Source: JBHIKY01 sp042139015
GTDB taxonomy: Bacteria > Bacillota > Bacilli > Bacillales > Marinococcaceae
Direction: 5' to 3'
DNA length: 64,000 nucleotides
Assembly (NCBI RefSeq): GCF_042139015.1
Contig: NZ_JBHIKY010000006.1
Coordinates: forward strand, 1-64,000
Positions 39,711-49,113 of the stretch are shown here, piece after piece. Below the pieces are notes generated by a model that saw nothing but the letters and a program-made list of their open reading frames with translations, ran no database searches and had not been told where the DNA came from. The position numbers and the translations under genes were made by a program. Each line of letters starts with the position of its first letter. The first letter of the stretch is position 1.

Positions 39711-40355
39711 ATGGAAAATCAAGTATTTCTGCAAATGTATGCTGCTGCTAAAGCGACTGTTGGCCAGAATATTTATATTCATGAAATTGCCCGGGCAGGA
39801 GGAGAAGAAAACACTATAAAAAAGCTGCTTCAGCTCCCCGTGTATCAAGTAAAAGATTCAGATAAAAGCCATGTCGTAATTGATGTCATTACTGTAATAC
39901 AGCGCATAAAAAAAGTAGATCCTTCCATCCGGCTGCACATCATCGGGCCGGAACAAACTGTCATTAAAATAAAAAGGCCTGCCGGCGCTGCCTCTATTAC
40001 CATGCTGCTGTTAGTATGGATGCTTTTATTTATCGGGGCCGCACTTGCCATTATGAATTTTCATGAAGATGTAAGCATGCTTGAAGTGCATCAGAATATA
40101 TACGAGCTTGTGACTGGCGTGAGGTTAGAAAGTCCGCTGCTGCTCCAAATACCGTATTCTTTTGGACTTGGTCTGGGAATGATTTTGTTTTTTAACCATG
40201 TTTTTCGAAAGAGAATTAATGAAGAGCCAAGTCCGCTTGAATTGGAAATGCATCATTATGAACAGGATATAGAAAAATATCTTGCTGATCATGAAACAGA
40301 CAGAGGGTCAAAAGCATGGCAGTCGAAGCATTTCTCGCCGCCTTCATCGGATTAA
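39711..40355 (+). CDS. spoVAA: Stage V sporulation protein AA
   Basis: A 214-residue inner-spore-membrane protein with a soluble N-terminal part (~1-85) and two hydrophobic segments (~95-118, ~140-160). Position after sigF and length match SpoVAA, part of the channel complex that moves dipicolinate with calcium during sporulation and germination. Start ATG 39711 has SD TAGGAGGG. It overlaps spoVAB by 40 bases. Confidence 0.9.
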   Translation: MENQVFLQMYAAAKATVGQNIYIHEIARAGGEENTIKKLLQLPVYQVKDSDKSHVVIDVITVIQRIKKVDPSIRLHIIGPEQTVIKIKRPAGAASITMLLLVWMLLFIGAALAIMNFHEDVSMLEVHQNIYELVTGVRLESPLLLQIPYSFGLGLGMILFFNHVFRKRINEEPSPLELEMHHYEQDIEKYLADHETDRGSKAWQSKHFSPPSSD

Positions 40356-40738
40356 GCGGCGGACTGGCAACAGGAAGCGGACTTGTTGCATTTTTATCAG
40401 TCATTGGAATTATCCCAAGACTTGCTCAGCTTACGAAAACATACCGCGCCATTCCATTTTATGAAGCAGCGCTAATCATCGGTGCAGTTGTTGGTTCCGT
40501 GACTACTCTTCATGATGTTGAAATGGGATATACACCTCTTTTAGTAATACCTATAGGATTGGCAGCAGGAATTTTTATAGGTATGCTGGCTGCGGCTTTG
40601 ACAGAATTATTGAATGTTTTTCCAATATTAGCACGAAGAATACGTATGGAGCGGAGGATTTCAGTCCTGGTTATGGCTATTGTACTCGGAAAAATTGTGG
40701 GATCTTTGTTTCATTGGATTTTTTACGTTCATTTCTAG
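40316..40738 (+). CDS. spoVAB: Stage V sporulation protein AB
   Basis: A 140-residue polytopic membrane protein with about four helices, of SpoVAB length. It overlaps spoVAA by 40 bases. In Bacillus the next genes are spoVAC, AD and AE; here they are missing at this locus, and spoVAF follows directly. The displaced genes are found at 52.9-54.7 kb. Confidence 0.9.
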   Translation: MAVEAFLAAFIGLSGGLATGSGLVAFLSVIGIIPRLAQLTKTYRAIPFYEAALIIGAVVGSVTTLHDVEMGYTPLLVIPIGLAAGIFIGMLAAALTELLNVFPILARRIRMERRISVLVMAIVLGKIVGSLFHWIFYVHF

Positions 40739-40762
40739 TTTGTAAGGAGGCGCAGTAAAGAC

Positions 40763-42304
40763 ATGCTCAATAAATTAAAGAAGAAATCAAAACTGCCTGA
40801 ACACAGAAAGGCAATTATGGAGAAAAATGATCAGACGTATGGAAAATTGAGCAAGGATATAAAAGTAAATGAGAAAATACTTACAGATAAGCTTGGAATC
40901 GGTATCAGTTTTGATGCCGGGATCAGGCATTTAAATATTCTTGGAAAAGAAATTCAAATTTATTACGTAAATGGATTATGTGATATTGATTATTTAATTG
41001 AGCTGATAAAAGAATTACTGCGACTCGAAAGGCACACTTCAGACGAAGAAGAGGACATCCACGTCAAAGAAATTATCAAAAACCACCTTGTCCATGTGCA
41101 GGTGGAATATAAAAACACCTTTGAGGATTGCATAGTAGAAATGTTGTCCGGGCTTGTTTTTATCCTAGTGGAGGGGGAAGATGAAGCGTTTGTCGTTGAT
41201 GTCCGAAGCTATCCGGGAAGAGGTCCTGAAGAACCTGATACTGAAAGGGTTGTCAGGGGCGCAAGAGATGGATATACAGAGAATATTATTGAAAATACAG
41301 CTCTGACGAGAAGACGAATCCGCGATGAAAGACTCCGCCATGAAATTATGCGCATCGGAGTTCGTTCCAAAACAGATATATGTATATCCTATATTGAAGG
41401 GATAGCAGACCCTGATCTAGTCAATATCATAAAAAAAGAACTAAAAGCTATCAAAATTGACGGCCTTCCTATGGGTGACAAAGTAGTGGAAGAGTATATT
41501 GTCAAGCAGGGAAGCAACCCATTTCCGCTCGTCCGCTACACCGAAAGACCGGATGTAGCAGCTGAACACCTTTTTGAAGGCCATGTTATTATAATTGTGG
41601 ATGCTTCCCCGAGTGTTATAATTACACCGACTACAATGTTTCATCATGTTCAGCACGCGGAGGAATATCGGCAGGCGCCTTTTATCGGTTCGTATCTGCG
41701 CTGGGTGCGTTTTTTCGGAATGATTGCTTCTATGATTATTCTGCCGCTCTGGCTGCTGGCTGTACTTGATCCATCAATTCTTCCTGATAACCTGGATTTC
41801 ATCGGTCCGAAGGAAAAATCCAATATTCCAATAGTAGTACAGATTATTCTCGCAGAGCTTGGTATCGAGCTGTTACGCATGGCTGCAATTCATACGCCAT
41901 CGCCTCTTGCCACAGCATTAGGTCTCGTGGCTGCCCTCTTAATAGGTGAAATCGCTGTGGAAGTAGGACTATTCACTTCAGAAGTTATATTATATGTAGC
42001 AGCCGGGGCAATTGGCATCTTCGCTACCCCAAGTTATGAACTCGGTTTAGCTATTAAAATTCTCAGACTTGCATTGATTTTAATTGTAGCAGCCTTTGGG
42101 AAAATTGGCTTTATAATTGGAGCCACTCTCTTATTTATTTCGCTTGTCAGGATAAGGTCATTGAATAAACCATACCTGTGGCCGATCCTTCCATTTGATG
42201 CGTCAGGGGCATGGCAGATCATTATGAGGACCACCGTGCCAAGCATGCGCAGAAGACTCAGAATTGTTAACCCTCAGGATTCTGTAAGGCAATCCTCAGA
42301 ATAA
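40763..42304 (+). CDS. spoVAF: Stage V sporulation protein AF (GerA-family membrane protein)
   Basis: A 513-residue protein related to the GerAA subunit of germinant receptors: a large soluble N-terminal domain (~1-310), then about five membrane helices (~320-480), with PFIGSYLRWVRFFGM at the junction. The YPGRGPEEPDTERVVRGARDG segment is a family signature. SpoVAF tunes germination in the inner spore membrane. SD AGGAGG is 13 bases from the ATG, a little far. It is followed by lysA, as in Bacillus. Confidence 0.92.
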   Translation: MLNKLKKKSKLPEHRKAIMEKNDQTYGKLSKDIKVNEKILTDKLGIGISFDAGIRHLNILGKEIQIYYVNGLCDIDYLIELIKELLRLERHTSDEEEDIHVKEIIKNHLVHVQVEYKNTFEDCIVEMLSGLVFILVEGEDEAFVVDVRSYPGRGPEEPDTERVVRGARDGYTENIIENTALTRRRIRDERLRHEIMRIGVRSKTDICISYIEGIADPDLVNIIKKELKAIKIDGLPMGDKVVEEYIVKQGSNPFPLVRYTERPDVAAEHLFEGHVIIIVDASPSVIITPTTMFHHVQHAEEYRQAPFIGSYLRWVRFFGMIASMIILPLWLLAVLDPSILPDNLDFIGPKEKSNIPIVVQIILAELGIELLRMAAIHTPSPLATALGLVAALLIGEIAVEVGLFTSEVILYVAAGAIGIFATPSYELGLAIKILRLALILIVAAFGKIGFIIGATLLFISLVRIRSLNKPYLWPILPFDASGAWQIIMRTTVPSMRRRLRIVNPQDSVRQSSE

Positions 42305-42395
42305 ATAATGAAGTCAATATTCTTTTCTTTTTATCAGGCTGAAATGATGCTAAAATGTATACATTCATTTTAGGTAGTGGTAAGGGGAGAAGAAG

Positions 42396-43715
42396 ATGTT
42401 TTTGCATGGAACAAGTCAGGTGAATGAACTTGGCCATCTGGAAATCGGCGGTGTAGATACCGTTGAAATTTCCAAAAATTTTGGAACACCTGTTTACGTA
42501 TATGATGTAGAATTAATCCGCCAGCGTGCAGCAGGATTTAAGAATGCTTTTGAAGAAGCAGGCGCTTCCTATCAGGTTGCTTACGCGAGTAAAGCCTTCA
42601 GCTGCATTGCAATGGTTCAGCTTGCAGAAGAGCTGGGGCTCAGCCTGGACGTAGTATCCGGAGGAGAATTGATGACAGCTCACAAAGCTGGATTCCCTAT
42701 GGACAGAGTTCATTTTCACGGAAATAATAAAAGTGAGGAAGAGCTTGCATTAGCCCTGAAGCTCGGCATTGGATGCATCGTGCTCGATAACTTTTACGAG
42801 CTGAATATGCTCGCACGACTGGCAGGCTCCGAACAAACAAAGGTGGATGTGTTGATACGGACCACACCAGGGGTAGAGGCTCATACACATGAATATATTT
42901 CCACTGGCCAGGAGGATTCAAAGTTCGGGTTTGATTTAAACAGCGGTCAGGCTGATCAGGCCATACGCCTCATTCAAAAGGAAAAAAGTCTCCATCTAAA
43001 AGGTGTTCATTGTCATATAGGATCGCAGATATTTGATACGAGCGGGTTTATAATGGCTGTGCAAAAGCTGTTTGTACATTTCAAAGAGTGGAAAGAAAAG
43101 CATGCTTTTGAACCGGAAGTTTTTAATGCAGGTGGCGGATTCGGTATCCGCTATGTAGAAGGCGATGAACCGTTGCTGCCTGAAGAATACGTAAAGGATT
43201 TAATTAAGGCAGTCCGTCAGGAAACAGAGCGGGCTGATTTATCGATGCCGGAAATTTGGATAGAGCCAGGCCGTGCCATCAGCGGGGATGCCGGTACCAC
43301 TCTTTATACGATCGGCTCTAAAAAAGATATACCAGGCATACGCCGCTATGTTTCGATTGACGGCGGCATGACGGATAATATAAGGCCTGCTTTATATCAT
43401 GCGGAATATGAAGGACTTCTGGCAAACAGGGCGAATGAAAAAATTGAAGACAATTTTGCTGTTGCAGGTAAATGTTGTGAAAGCGGCGATATGCTGATCT
43501 GGAAGCTGCCTCTTCCGGAGGTGCATCATCAGGATATTCTCGCAGTATTTTGTACAGGTGCCTATGGTTATTCGATGGCAAACAACTATAACCGTCTTAC
43601 AAAGCCTCCTGTTGTTTTCGTCGAGAATGGAAAAGCACAGCTTGTGGTCAGAGGTGAGTCGATCGAAGATTTGCTGCGGAATGATCTTCCGCTGAAGCAA
43701 ATAGAAAAAGTATGA
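42396..43715 (+). CDS. lysA: Diaminopimelate decarboxylase LysA
   Basis: A 439-residue PLP enzyme catalysing the last step of lysine synthesis. YASKAF carries the PLP lysine (Lys66); HCHIGSQ, GGGFGIRY, EPGR and GAYGYSMANNYN are the usual substrate and cofactor motifs. Length normal. It is a single gene after the spoVA operon, as in Bacillus. No lysine riboswitch is seen in the 91-base spacer. Confidence 0.95.
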   Translation: MFLHGTSQVNELGHLEIGGVDTVEISKNFGTPVYVYDVELIRQRAAGFKNAFEEAGASYQVAYASKAFSCIAMVQLAEELGLSLDVVSGGELMTAHKAGFPMDRVHFHGNNKSEEELALALKLGIGCIVLDNFYELNMLARLAGSEQTKVDVLIRTTPGVEAHTHEYISTGQEDSKFGFDLNSGQADQAIRLIQKEKSLHLKGVHCHIGSQIFDTSGFIMAVQKLFVHFKEWKEKHAFEPEVFNAGGGFGIRYVEGDEPLLPEEYVKDLIKAVRQETERADLSMPEIWIEPGRAISGDAGTTLYTIGSKKDIPGIRRYVSIDGGMTDNIRPALYHAEYEGLLANRANEKIEDNFAVAGKCCESGDMLIWKLPLPEVHHQDILAVFCTGAYGYSMANNYNRLTKPPVVFVENGKAQLVVRGESIEDLLRNDLPLKQIEKV

Positions 43716-43763
43716 TAAAATAATGCAGGTAAGAATGAATTTGAGAAAGGTGTGCTGATTGCA

Positions 43764-44198
43764 ATGACAAAAGGAAGTATTTCATTTGAAAATGGAGAGA
43801 AAATAGAGATTGAGTTTTTTCCGGAAGAAGCACCGGGAACTGTAGAAAACTTTCAATCTCTTGCTGATAAAGGGTTCTATGATGGATTAACATTCCACCG
43901 TGTAATTCCTGGCTTTGTGGCGCAGGGAGGCTGCCCGAACGGAAATGGCACAGGCGGTCCTGGATATACTATTAAGTGTGAAACGGAAGGGAACTCTCAT
44001 AAGCATCAGCGCGGTTACCTTTCGATGGCCCATGCAGGAAAGGATACAGGTGGAAGTCAATTTTTTATTCTTTTTGACCAACAGCCGCATCTCGATGGAG
44101 TTCATACTGTCTTCGGAAAAGTGACTGAGGGCCTTGATACGGTTGACCGCATCCAGCAGGGTGATGTCATGAAGGAAGTTAAAGTCTGGGAAGAATAA
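43764..44198 (+). CDS. ppiB: Peptidyl-prolyl cis-trans isomerase PpiB (cyclophilin)
   Basis: A 144-residue cytoplasmic cyclophilin. FHRVIPGFVAQGG, HKHQRGYLSMAHAG and GSQFFI are the active-site motifs. ATG 43764 gives the family length; GTG 43752 is possible but lies in the SD AAAGGTG. It sits between lysA and the riboflavin genes, as in Bacillus. Confidence 0.93.
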   Translation: MTKGSISFENGEKIEIEFFPEEAPGTVENFQSLADKGFYDGLTFHRVIPGFVAQGGCPNGNGTGGPGYTIKCETEGNSHKHQRGYLSMAHAGKDTGGSQFFILFDQQPHLDGVHTVFGKVTEGLDTVDRIQQGDVMKEVKVWEE

Positions 44199-44329
44199 TT
44201 ATTAAGCAGGGACGGATGCAGGTAACAGCATTCGTCCTTTTCATATTTCATAAAAGGTCTGCCATGCTGTGATGTACAATAAGAACAGGTTAGATATTGT
44301 GAAGAATCTTCTATCAGGAGGGAGTATTG

Positions 44330-44470
44330 ATGAAGGAAAAGGTAGGAAACTGTGCTGATTGTCATGTGGCAGTGTATTGTATGGATGGTTTTTTAAATGG
44401 TGTGATAACGGATAGTAAAAGAGTTTTATGCTTTTCCTGTGCAGAATCAGCAAGAGCTGAGAAAAGCTAA
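44330..44470 (+). CDS. Small Cys-rich (zinc-ribbon-like) protein, 46 aa
   Basis: The ORF starts at ATG 44330 with SD CAGGAGGG and ends at 44470. It has two CxxC knuckles, CADC (8-11) and CFSC (34-37), plus Cys17, and a short linker, as in tiny zinc-ribbon proteins. No family is recognised. The SD strength and the paired CxxC motifs argue that it is real. It ends 6 bases before the promoter of the riboflavin leader. Confidence 0.65.
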   Translation: MKEKVGNCADCHVAVYCMDGFLNGVITDSKRVLCFSCAESARAEKS

Positions 44471-44475
44471 GATAG

Positions 44476-44505
44476 TTGACGCCGTCGACTATGAAAGGAT
44501 AAGAT
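44476..44505 (+). promoter_or_regulatory. Promoter of the riboflavin operon
   Basis: TTGACG (44476-44481), an 18-base spacer and TAAGAT (44500-44505). It lies 26 bases upstream of the riboswitch. Confidence 0.7.
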
Positions 44506-44530
44506 AGCGGTACAACTTAACATGAGCAGT

Positions 44531-44679
44531 TTCCTTCGGGGTCAGGTGAAATTCCGAACCGGCGGTGATAAGGTGCAGATCAGTGCCTTTTAGTCCGTGA
44601 CCCGCATGAACATTTGTTTTTGCGGTGGATCTGGTGTAAATCCAGAGCCGACAGTTACAGTCTGGATGGGAGAAGGAAA
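44531..44679 (+). ncRNA. FMN riboswitch (RFN element)
   Basis: The conserved RFN blocks are present in order: TTCGGGGTCAGGTGAAATTCC, ACCGGCGGTGAT, AGTCCGTGACCC, GGTGGATCTGGTGTAAATCC and GCCGACAGTTACAGTCTGGA, closing with GGGAGAAGGAA, which pairs with TTCCTTC. It binds FMN and controls the downstream riboflavin operon through the terminator at 44863-44899. Confidence 0.97.
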
Positions 44680-44862
44680 GCAGTGTTCAGCAAGCTGGCA
44701 GGGAGACAGCTGTGTCTTTGTCATACTTTCATAAAGGTTTCCGCTGAAAGATGAAAGTATAAAAATACAGTATTCCTTTGAACGGAGACAGTCAGTTATA
44801 AATACCCTTACGTTCTCCAGTTTATTACCAGCCTTATAAGAGGCTTATTCGAGCACGCTTTT

Positions 44863-44899
44863 AATCCCCGGAGAGGAGTTTCTTTTCCGGGGATTTTTA
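44863..44899 (+). terminator. Riboswitch-controlled terminator
   Basis: AATCCCCGG (44863-44871) pairs with CCGGGGATT (44887-44895), then T-rich. Two more stems lie between it and ribD: GTACTTTTAAA/TTTAAAAGTAC (44903-44929) and AAGACGA/TCGTCTT (~44949-44977). Nothing coding is seen in 44680-45035. Confidence 0.85.
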
Positions 44900-45035
44900 T
44901 TTGTACTTTTAAATCAACTTTAAAAGTACTTTCTGAATATAAAACAAGAAGACGACCCCAGCTGAAGCTTTCGTCTTTTGGACATCGCGGCAGGCTATTT
45001 TTTCTGAGTGTTAATAAAAGGAATGAGATGAAGCT

Positions 45036-46127
45036 ATGACAGACGAATCGTATATGAGACTGGCAATGGAGCTGGCGGCAGGGACCGAGGGGCAGACTTC
45101 TCCTAATCCTTGTGTAGGAGCGGTGGTGGTAAAAGACGGCCGCATCCTTGGTGTTGGTGCCCATTTAAGGGCGGGCACGGAGCATGCGGAGGTCCACGCA
45201 TTGACAATGGCAGGTGATAATGCAGGAGGCGGCACGATTTATGTGACACTTGAACCGTGCAGTCATTTTGGAAGAACACCGCCCTGCGCCGATCTTATAA
45301 TAGAAAAAGGGATTAAACGTGCGGTTATTGCGGTGGTCGATCCGAATCCGGAAGTAGCTGGTAAAGGAGTTAATAAGTTAACGAAAGCAGGGATCACTGT
45401 AGAGACGAATATATTGAAAGAAGAGGCAGAATGGCTGAACCGCAGGTTTTTTCATTATATTCGCAGCGGTACACCATATGTTACGTTAAAGGCTGCTGCC
45501 TCTCTGGATGGAAAAACAGCTACAAAAACGGGTGAAAGTCAATGGATTACCAGTATAGAATCCCGAGAAGACGGACACCGCCTCCGCCACGTTCATGATG
45601 CCATTCTAGTTGGCTCCGGTACATTGGCGGCTGATAATCCTTCGCTGACCACAAGAATCCCGAACGGTGGCAGCAACCCCGTCCGAGTGATCCTTGATAC
45701 GAGCCTCTCTATTTCTGAAGAATCATCAATAATTGTGGATAAAGCAGCACCGGTCTGGGTGTTTTGCGGCATGGAGGCTGAAGTGGAAAAGGAACAACAA
45801 CTGCTGGAACTCGGGGTGAAGATATTCCGAATGTCTTCCTCTTCCATCCGAATACAGGATGTGCTCCATAACCTTGCCAGGGAGAATATTATGTCCCTGT
45901 ATGTGGAGGGCGGAGCAACGGTTCACGGCAGTTTTCTTGAAGCAGGTGCTATACAGGAGGCCGTTTTTTATTTAGCTCCCAAGCTTATTGGGGGAAAAGG
46001 CGCCCCTTCGGTTATTGAAGGTAACGGAGCAGCAGAAATGGCAGAAGTGATGGACCTGGATATTAAAAAAATAGAACGGATCGGGCCGGATTTGAAAATT
46101 ACCGCCCTACCCCGAAGTGAGGAATGA
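45036..46127 (+). CDS. ribD: Bifunctional riboflavin biosynthesis protein RibD
   Basis: A 363-residue protein with an N-terminal deaminase (1-~145; zinc motif HAEVHAL and PCSHFGRTPPC) and a C-terminal reductase (~150-363; TLKAAASLDGKTA, VEGGATVHGSF). Together they convert the GTP-derived pyrimidine to 5-amino-6-ribitylamino-uracil phosphate. First gene after the FMN riboswitch; the next gene starts 4 bases after its stop. Confidence 0.95.
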   Translation: MTDESYMRLAMELAAGTEGQTSPNPCVGAVVVKDGRILGVGAHLRAGTEHAEVHALTMAGDNAGGGTIYVTLEPCSHFGRTPPCADLIIEKGIKRAVIAVVDPNPEVAGKGVNKLTKAGITVETNILKEEAEWLNRRFFHYIRSGTPYVTLKAAASLDGKTATKTGESQWITSIESREDGHRLRHVHDAILVGSGTLAADNPSLTTRIPNGGSNPVRVILDTSLSISEESSIIVDKAAPVWVFCGMEAEVEKEQQLLELGVKIFRMSSSSIRIQDVLHNLARENIMSLYVEGGATVHGSFLEAGAIQEAVFYLAPKLIGGKGAPSVIEGNGAAEMAEVMDLDIKKIERIGPDLKITALPRSEE

Positions 46128-46131
46128 AAAA

Positions 46132-46785
46132 ATGTTTACAGGTATTATAGAAGAAAAAGCATCCGTTGAAAATATAAAAGACACGGGGGAAACGCTGGTA
46201 TTAACTATTTTGGCTACGAAAATTATGAGTGACATAAACATTGGCGACAGCATAGCCGTCAACGGCGTCTGCCTTACAGTCACCTCATTTTCAGAAACCT
46301 CCTTCACAGTCGATGTGATGCCTGAAACAGTTAAGGCGACCAGCTTAAGAATGCTCCAAAAAGGGTCGGCCGTCAATGTAGAGCGGGCAATGCCTGCAGA
46401 TGGAAGGTTCGGAGGTCATTTTGTCTCCGGGCATGTAGACGCAGCCGGCTCCATTGCGGAAATAATCCCGCATGAGAACGCAGTATATGTGAAGATTAAA
46501 GTTCCTGCTCAATATATGAAGTATTTAACATATAAAGGATCTGTAGCTGTCGATGGCATTAGTCTTACGATATTTGGAGTGAATGATGCAGAGGAGCTGC
46601 TGACTCTTTCCATCATTCCCCACACATGGAAGGAAACCGTGTTGGGTGAAAAAAATCCTGGAGATTCAGTTAATATTGAATGCGACATGCTTTCAAAGTA
46701 TACTGAGCGAATTTTAGCGGGAGTGGAAGGTAAAGAAAATAGCGGGCTTACAGCAGGTGTTCTTGAGCAGAATGGCTATAAATAA
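46132..46785 (+). CDS. ribE: Riboflavin synthase, alpha subunit (RibE)
   Basis: A 217-residue protein with the two tandem lumazine-binding barrels, each with its own signature (MFTGIIEE at the start, GHVDAAG in the middle). It dismutates two molecules of 6,7-dimethyl-8-ribityllumazine to riboflavin. ATG 46132 follows GTGAGG. Confidence 0.95.
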   Translation: MFTGIIEEKASVENIKDTGETLVLTILATKIMSDINIGDSIAVNGVCLTVTSFSETSFTVDVMPETVKATSLRMLQKGSAVNVERAMPADGRFGGHFVSGHVDAAGSIAEIIPHENAVYVKIKVPAQYMKYLTYKGSVAVDGISLTIFGVNDAEELLTLSIIPHTWKETVLGEKNPGDSVNIECDMLSKYTERILAGVEGKENSGLTAGVLEQNGYK

Positions 46786-46811
46786 ATTTACGTGGAAAGA
46801 AGGAACACAGT

Positions 46812-48020
46812 ATGGCAGAAAAGAAAATTTTTGATCCGATTGAAGAGGCCATTTATGAATTGATGCAAGGGCACACTGTCATTGTATGTGATGATGAAGA
46901 CAGAGAAAATGAAGGCGATTTTGTGGCTCTCGCTGATAAAACAACGGCGGAGTCAATCAATTTTATGATTAGATACGGGAGAGGGCTTGTTTGTACACCT
47001 ATTTCCGAGGAACTTTCAAAAGAACTGGAGCTTGTTCCGATGGTTGATCATAATACAGACCCTCACGGAACCGCTTTTACGGTCAGTATTGATCATAAGT
47101 CTACTACAACAGGGATTTCAGCTAGTGAAAGAGCTACTACCATTCAAGAGCTTCTTCGCCCTGGCAGTAAAGCCCAGGATTTTAAACGGCCGGGTCATGT
47201 GTTTCCACTGATTGCTAAAAATGGTGGAGTGCTGAGAAGAGCTGGTCACACGGAAGCAGCGGTGGATCTGGCAAGACTTTCAGGTTCAGTACCTGCAGGT
47301 GTGATCTGCGAAATAATTAAGGATAATGGAGAGATGGCCAGGGTCCCTGATTTAAGAAAAATTGCTGACGAACATGAGTTGAAAATGATTACAATTAAAG
47401 ATTTGATTCAGTACCGCCACAAAAAAGATAAGCTCGTCAAAAAAGAAGCTGAAATTAAGCTGCCGACTGATTTTGGCGAGTTTAAAGCTTACGGCTATAC
47501 GTCAGTTGTTGATGACAAAGAAAGCATAGCTCTTGTTAAAGGCAATATTCTCCCTGAGGAACCGACGCTTGTCCGTGTACATTCAGAATGTTTAACAGGG
47601 GATGTTTTTGGATCCCACCGCTGTGATTGCGGTCCGCAGCTGCAGGCAGCTCTGCAGCAGATTGAAAAAGAAGGGAAAGGAGTTCTTCTTTACATGAGGC
47701 AGGAGGGCAGAGGAATTGGGCTTATAAACAAAATGAAAGCCTATCAGCTCCAGGAACAAGGCTATGACACGGTAGAAGCAAATGAAAAGCTCGGTTTTAA
47801 GCCGGATCTGCGTGATTATGGTATAGGTGCTCAAGTGCTGCGTGATTTAGGAATCAGTAAAATGCGGCTTTTAACGAACAATCCGAGAAAAATTACAGGG
47901 TTGAAAGGCTATGGGCTCGAAGTAGTAGAAAGAGTGGCCCTTGAGCTTCCTTATAACAAAGATAATGAGAGTTACTTGCGGACTAAATATGATAAGCTTG
48001 GTCATATGCTTCATTTTTAA
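46812..48020 (+). CDS. ribBA: Bifunctional DHBP synthase / GTP cyclohydrolase II (RibBA)
   Basis: 402 residues. The N-terminal DHBP synthase domain (~1-200) has DDEDRENEGD and the RRAGHTEAAVDLARL segment; the C-terminal cyclohydrolase II domain has SECLTGDVFGSHRCDC (zinc cysteines) and RQEGRGIGL. It provides both precursors of riboflavin. SD GAAAGAAGGA lies upstream. Confidence 0.95.
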   Translation: MAEKKIFDPIEEAIYELMQGHTVIVCDDEDRENEGDFVALADKTTAESINFMIRYGRGLVCTPISEELSKELELVPMVDHNTDPHGTAFTVSIDHKSTTTGISASERATTIQELLRPGSKAQDFKRPGHVFPLIAKNGGVLRRAGHTEAAVDLARLSGSVPAGVICEIIKDNGEMARVPDLRKIADEHELKMITIKDLIQYRHKKDKLVKKEAEIKLPTDFGEFKAYGYTSVVDDKESIALVKGNILPEEPTLVRVHSECLTGDVFGSHRCDCGPQLQAALQQIEKEGKGVLLYMRQEGRGIGLINKMKAYQLQEQGYDTVEANEKLGFKPDLRDYGIGAQVLRDLGISKMRLLTNNPRKITGLKGYGLEVVERVALELPYNKDNESYLRTKYDKLGHMLHF

Positions 48021-48059
48021 TATTGAACAAGAGAAATTGTGAGAAGGAGTTATGTCAGT

Positions 48060-48524
48060 ATGGGCAATGTTTACGAAGGAAATCTAGTTGGAACGGATCT
48101 TAGAGTTGGAATTGTTGTCGGCAGATTTAATGAGTTTATAACAAGCAAGCTTCTTGGCGGGGCAGAGGACACCCTGATACGACATGGGGTTAAAAAGGAA
48201 GATATTGATACTGCCTGGGTTCCGGGGGCCTTTGAAATTCCATTTGCGGCAAAAAAATTAGCAGAATCAGGAAAATATGATGCGATTATTACGTTAGGGA
48301 CGGTTATCCGCGGCTCAACACCTCATTTTGATTACGTTTGCGGAGAAGCTGCCAAAGGAGTTGGAGGACTTTCACTGCAGACCGGTGTTCCGGTTATTTT
48401 CGGGGTGCTGACCACAAACACTATAGAACAGGCGGTGGAACGTGCCGGTACAAAAGCAGGCAATAAAGGTGCCGAAGCTGCCTCCGCAGCGATTGAGATG
48501 GCAAACCTTGATAAATTCTTTTAA
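48060..48524 (+). CDS. ribH: 6,7-dimethyl-8-ribityllumazine synthase (RibH)
   Basis: A 154-residue lumazine synthase that forms icosahedral shells around RibE in Bacillus. VVGRFNEFIT, VPGAFEIPFAA, GTVIRGSTPHFDYV and GVLTTNT are typical active-site segments. ATG 48060 follows SD AAGGAG (48044-48049); the earlier GTG 48039 precedes the SD. Confidence 0.95.
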   Translation: MGNVYEGNLVGTDLRVGIVVGRFNEFITSKLLGGAEDTLIRHGVKKEDIDTAWVPGAFEIPFAAKKLAESGKYDAIITLGTVIRGSTPHFDYVCGEAAKGVGGLSLQTGVPVIFGVLTTNTIEQAVERAGTKAGNKGAEAASAAIEMANLDKFF

Positions 48525-48695
48525 AAAGAGTACACTATGAGCATATGAAGAGCATGGCGGTAAAACGTCATGTTTTCCTTATGCTTTCTTTAAATAAAAT
48601 TAGGCGAAACATTGCGGCTTCAACCGTATACAATGCTAAGGGTGAACGTCATAGGTTCTGCCAATAATTTCTCTTTTTGATGAGGGATGGTTCTA

Positions 48696-49064
48696 ATGTT
48701 AATGAAATTTAAATCGGCATATAAGAAAATCGCAATGGGGTTATTATCATATATGCCGGAAGAAAAAGATGTAAAAAAACTGCAGGAAACGATAAAACAG
48801 TATGAAGAACATGAGAATTGTCAATTGTACCTATGGAAAGAAGGCGAAGATATCGTCGGAGTAATGGGACTTCATTTTTATGGGGATGGAACGGCTGAAT
48901 TAAAGCATTTATGTGTGAATCCCTCGTACAGGGAAGAAGGTATCGGTAGAACGATGGTGCAGACGATTAAAGAAAGGCTTGATCTCAGTCTGGTCGGCTG
49001 CGATCAAACGAAGGAATTTCTGGAGACTTGTGAAAAGCGGGAAACAGATGAAGTGAATTCTTAA
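48696..49064 (+). CDS. ribT: RibT-like GNAT-family acetyltransferase
   Basis: A 122-residue GNAT-fold protein resembling Bacillus RibT in length and sequence (KIAMGLLSYMP, LYLWKEGEDIVG, VNPSYREEGIGRTM acetyl-CoA loop). Its role near riboflavin genes is not settled. ATG 48696 is preferred to 48687, since TGAGGG (48681-48686) lies 9 bases before it. 171 bases separate it from ribH with an imperfect hairpin, so it may have partly separate expression. A strong terminator follows. Confidence 0.85.
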   Translation: MLMKFKSAYKKIAMGLLSYMPEEKDVKKLQETIKQYEEHENCQLYLWKEGEDIVGVMGLHFYGDGTAELKHLCVNPSYREEGIGRTMVQTIKERLDLSLVGCDQTKEFLETCEKRETDEVNS

Positions 49065-49068
49065 TTTA

Positions 49069-49113
49069 AAAGCTGTCCAGGTTGATTTATTAGCCACCGG
49101 ACAGCTTTTTTTT
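49069..49113. terminator. Terminator after ribT
   Basis: AAAGCTGTCC pairs with GGACAGCTTT (49099-49108), then a T run. The right arm overlaps the 3' codons of the convergent ypuF gene. Confidence 0.88.
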
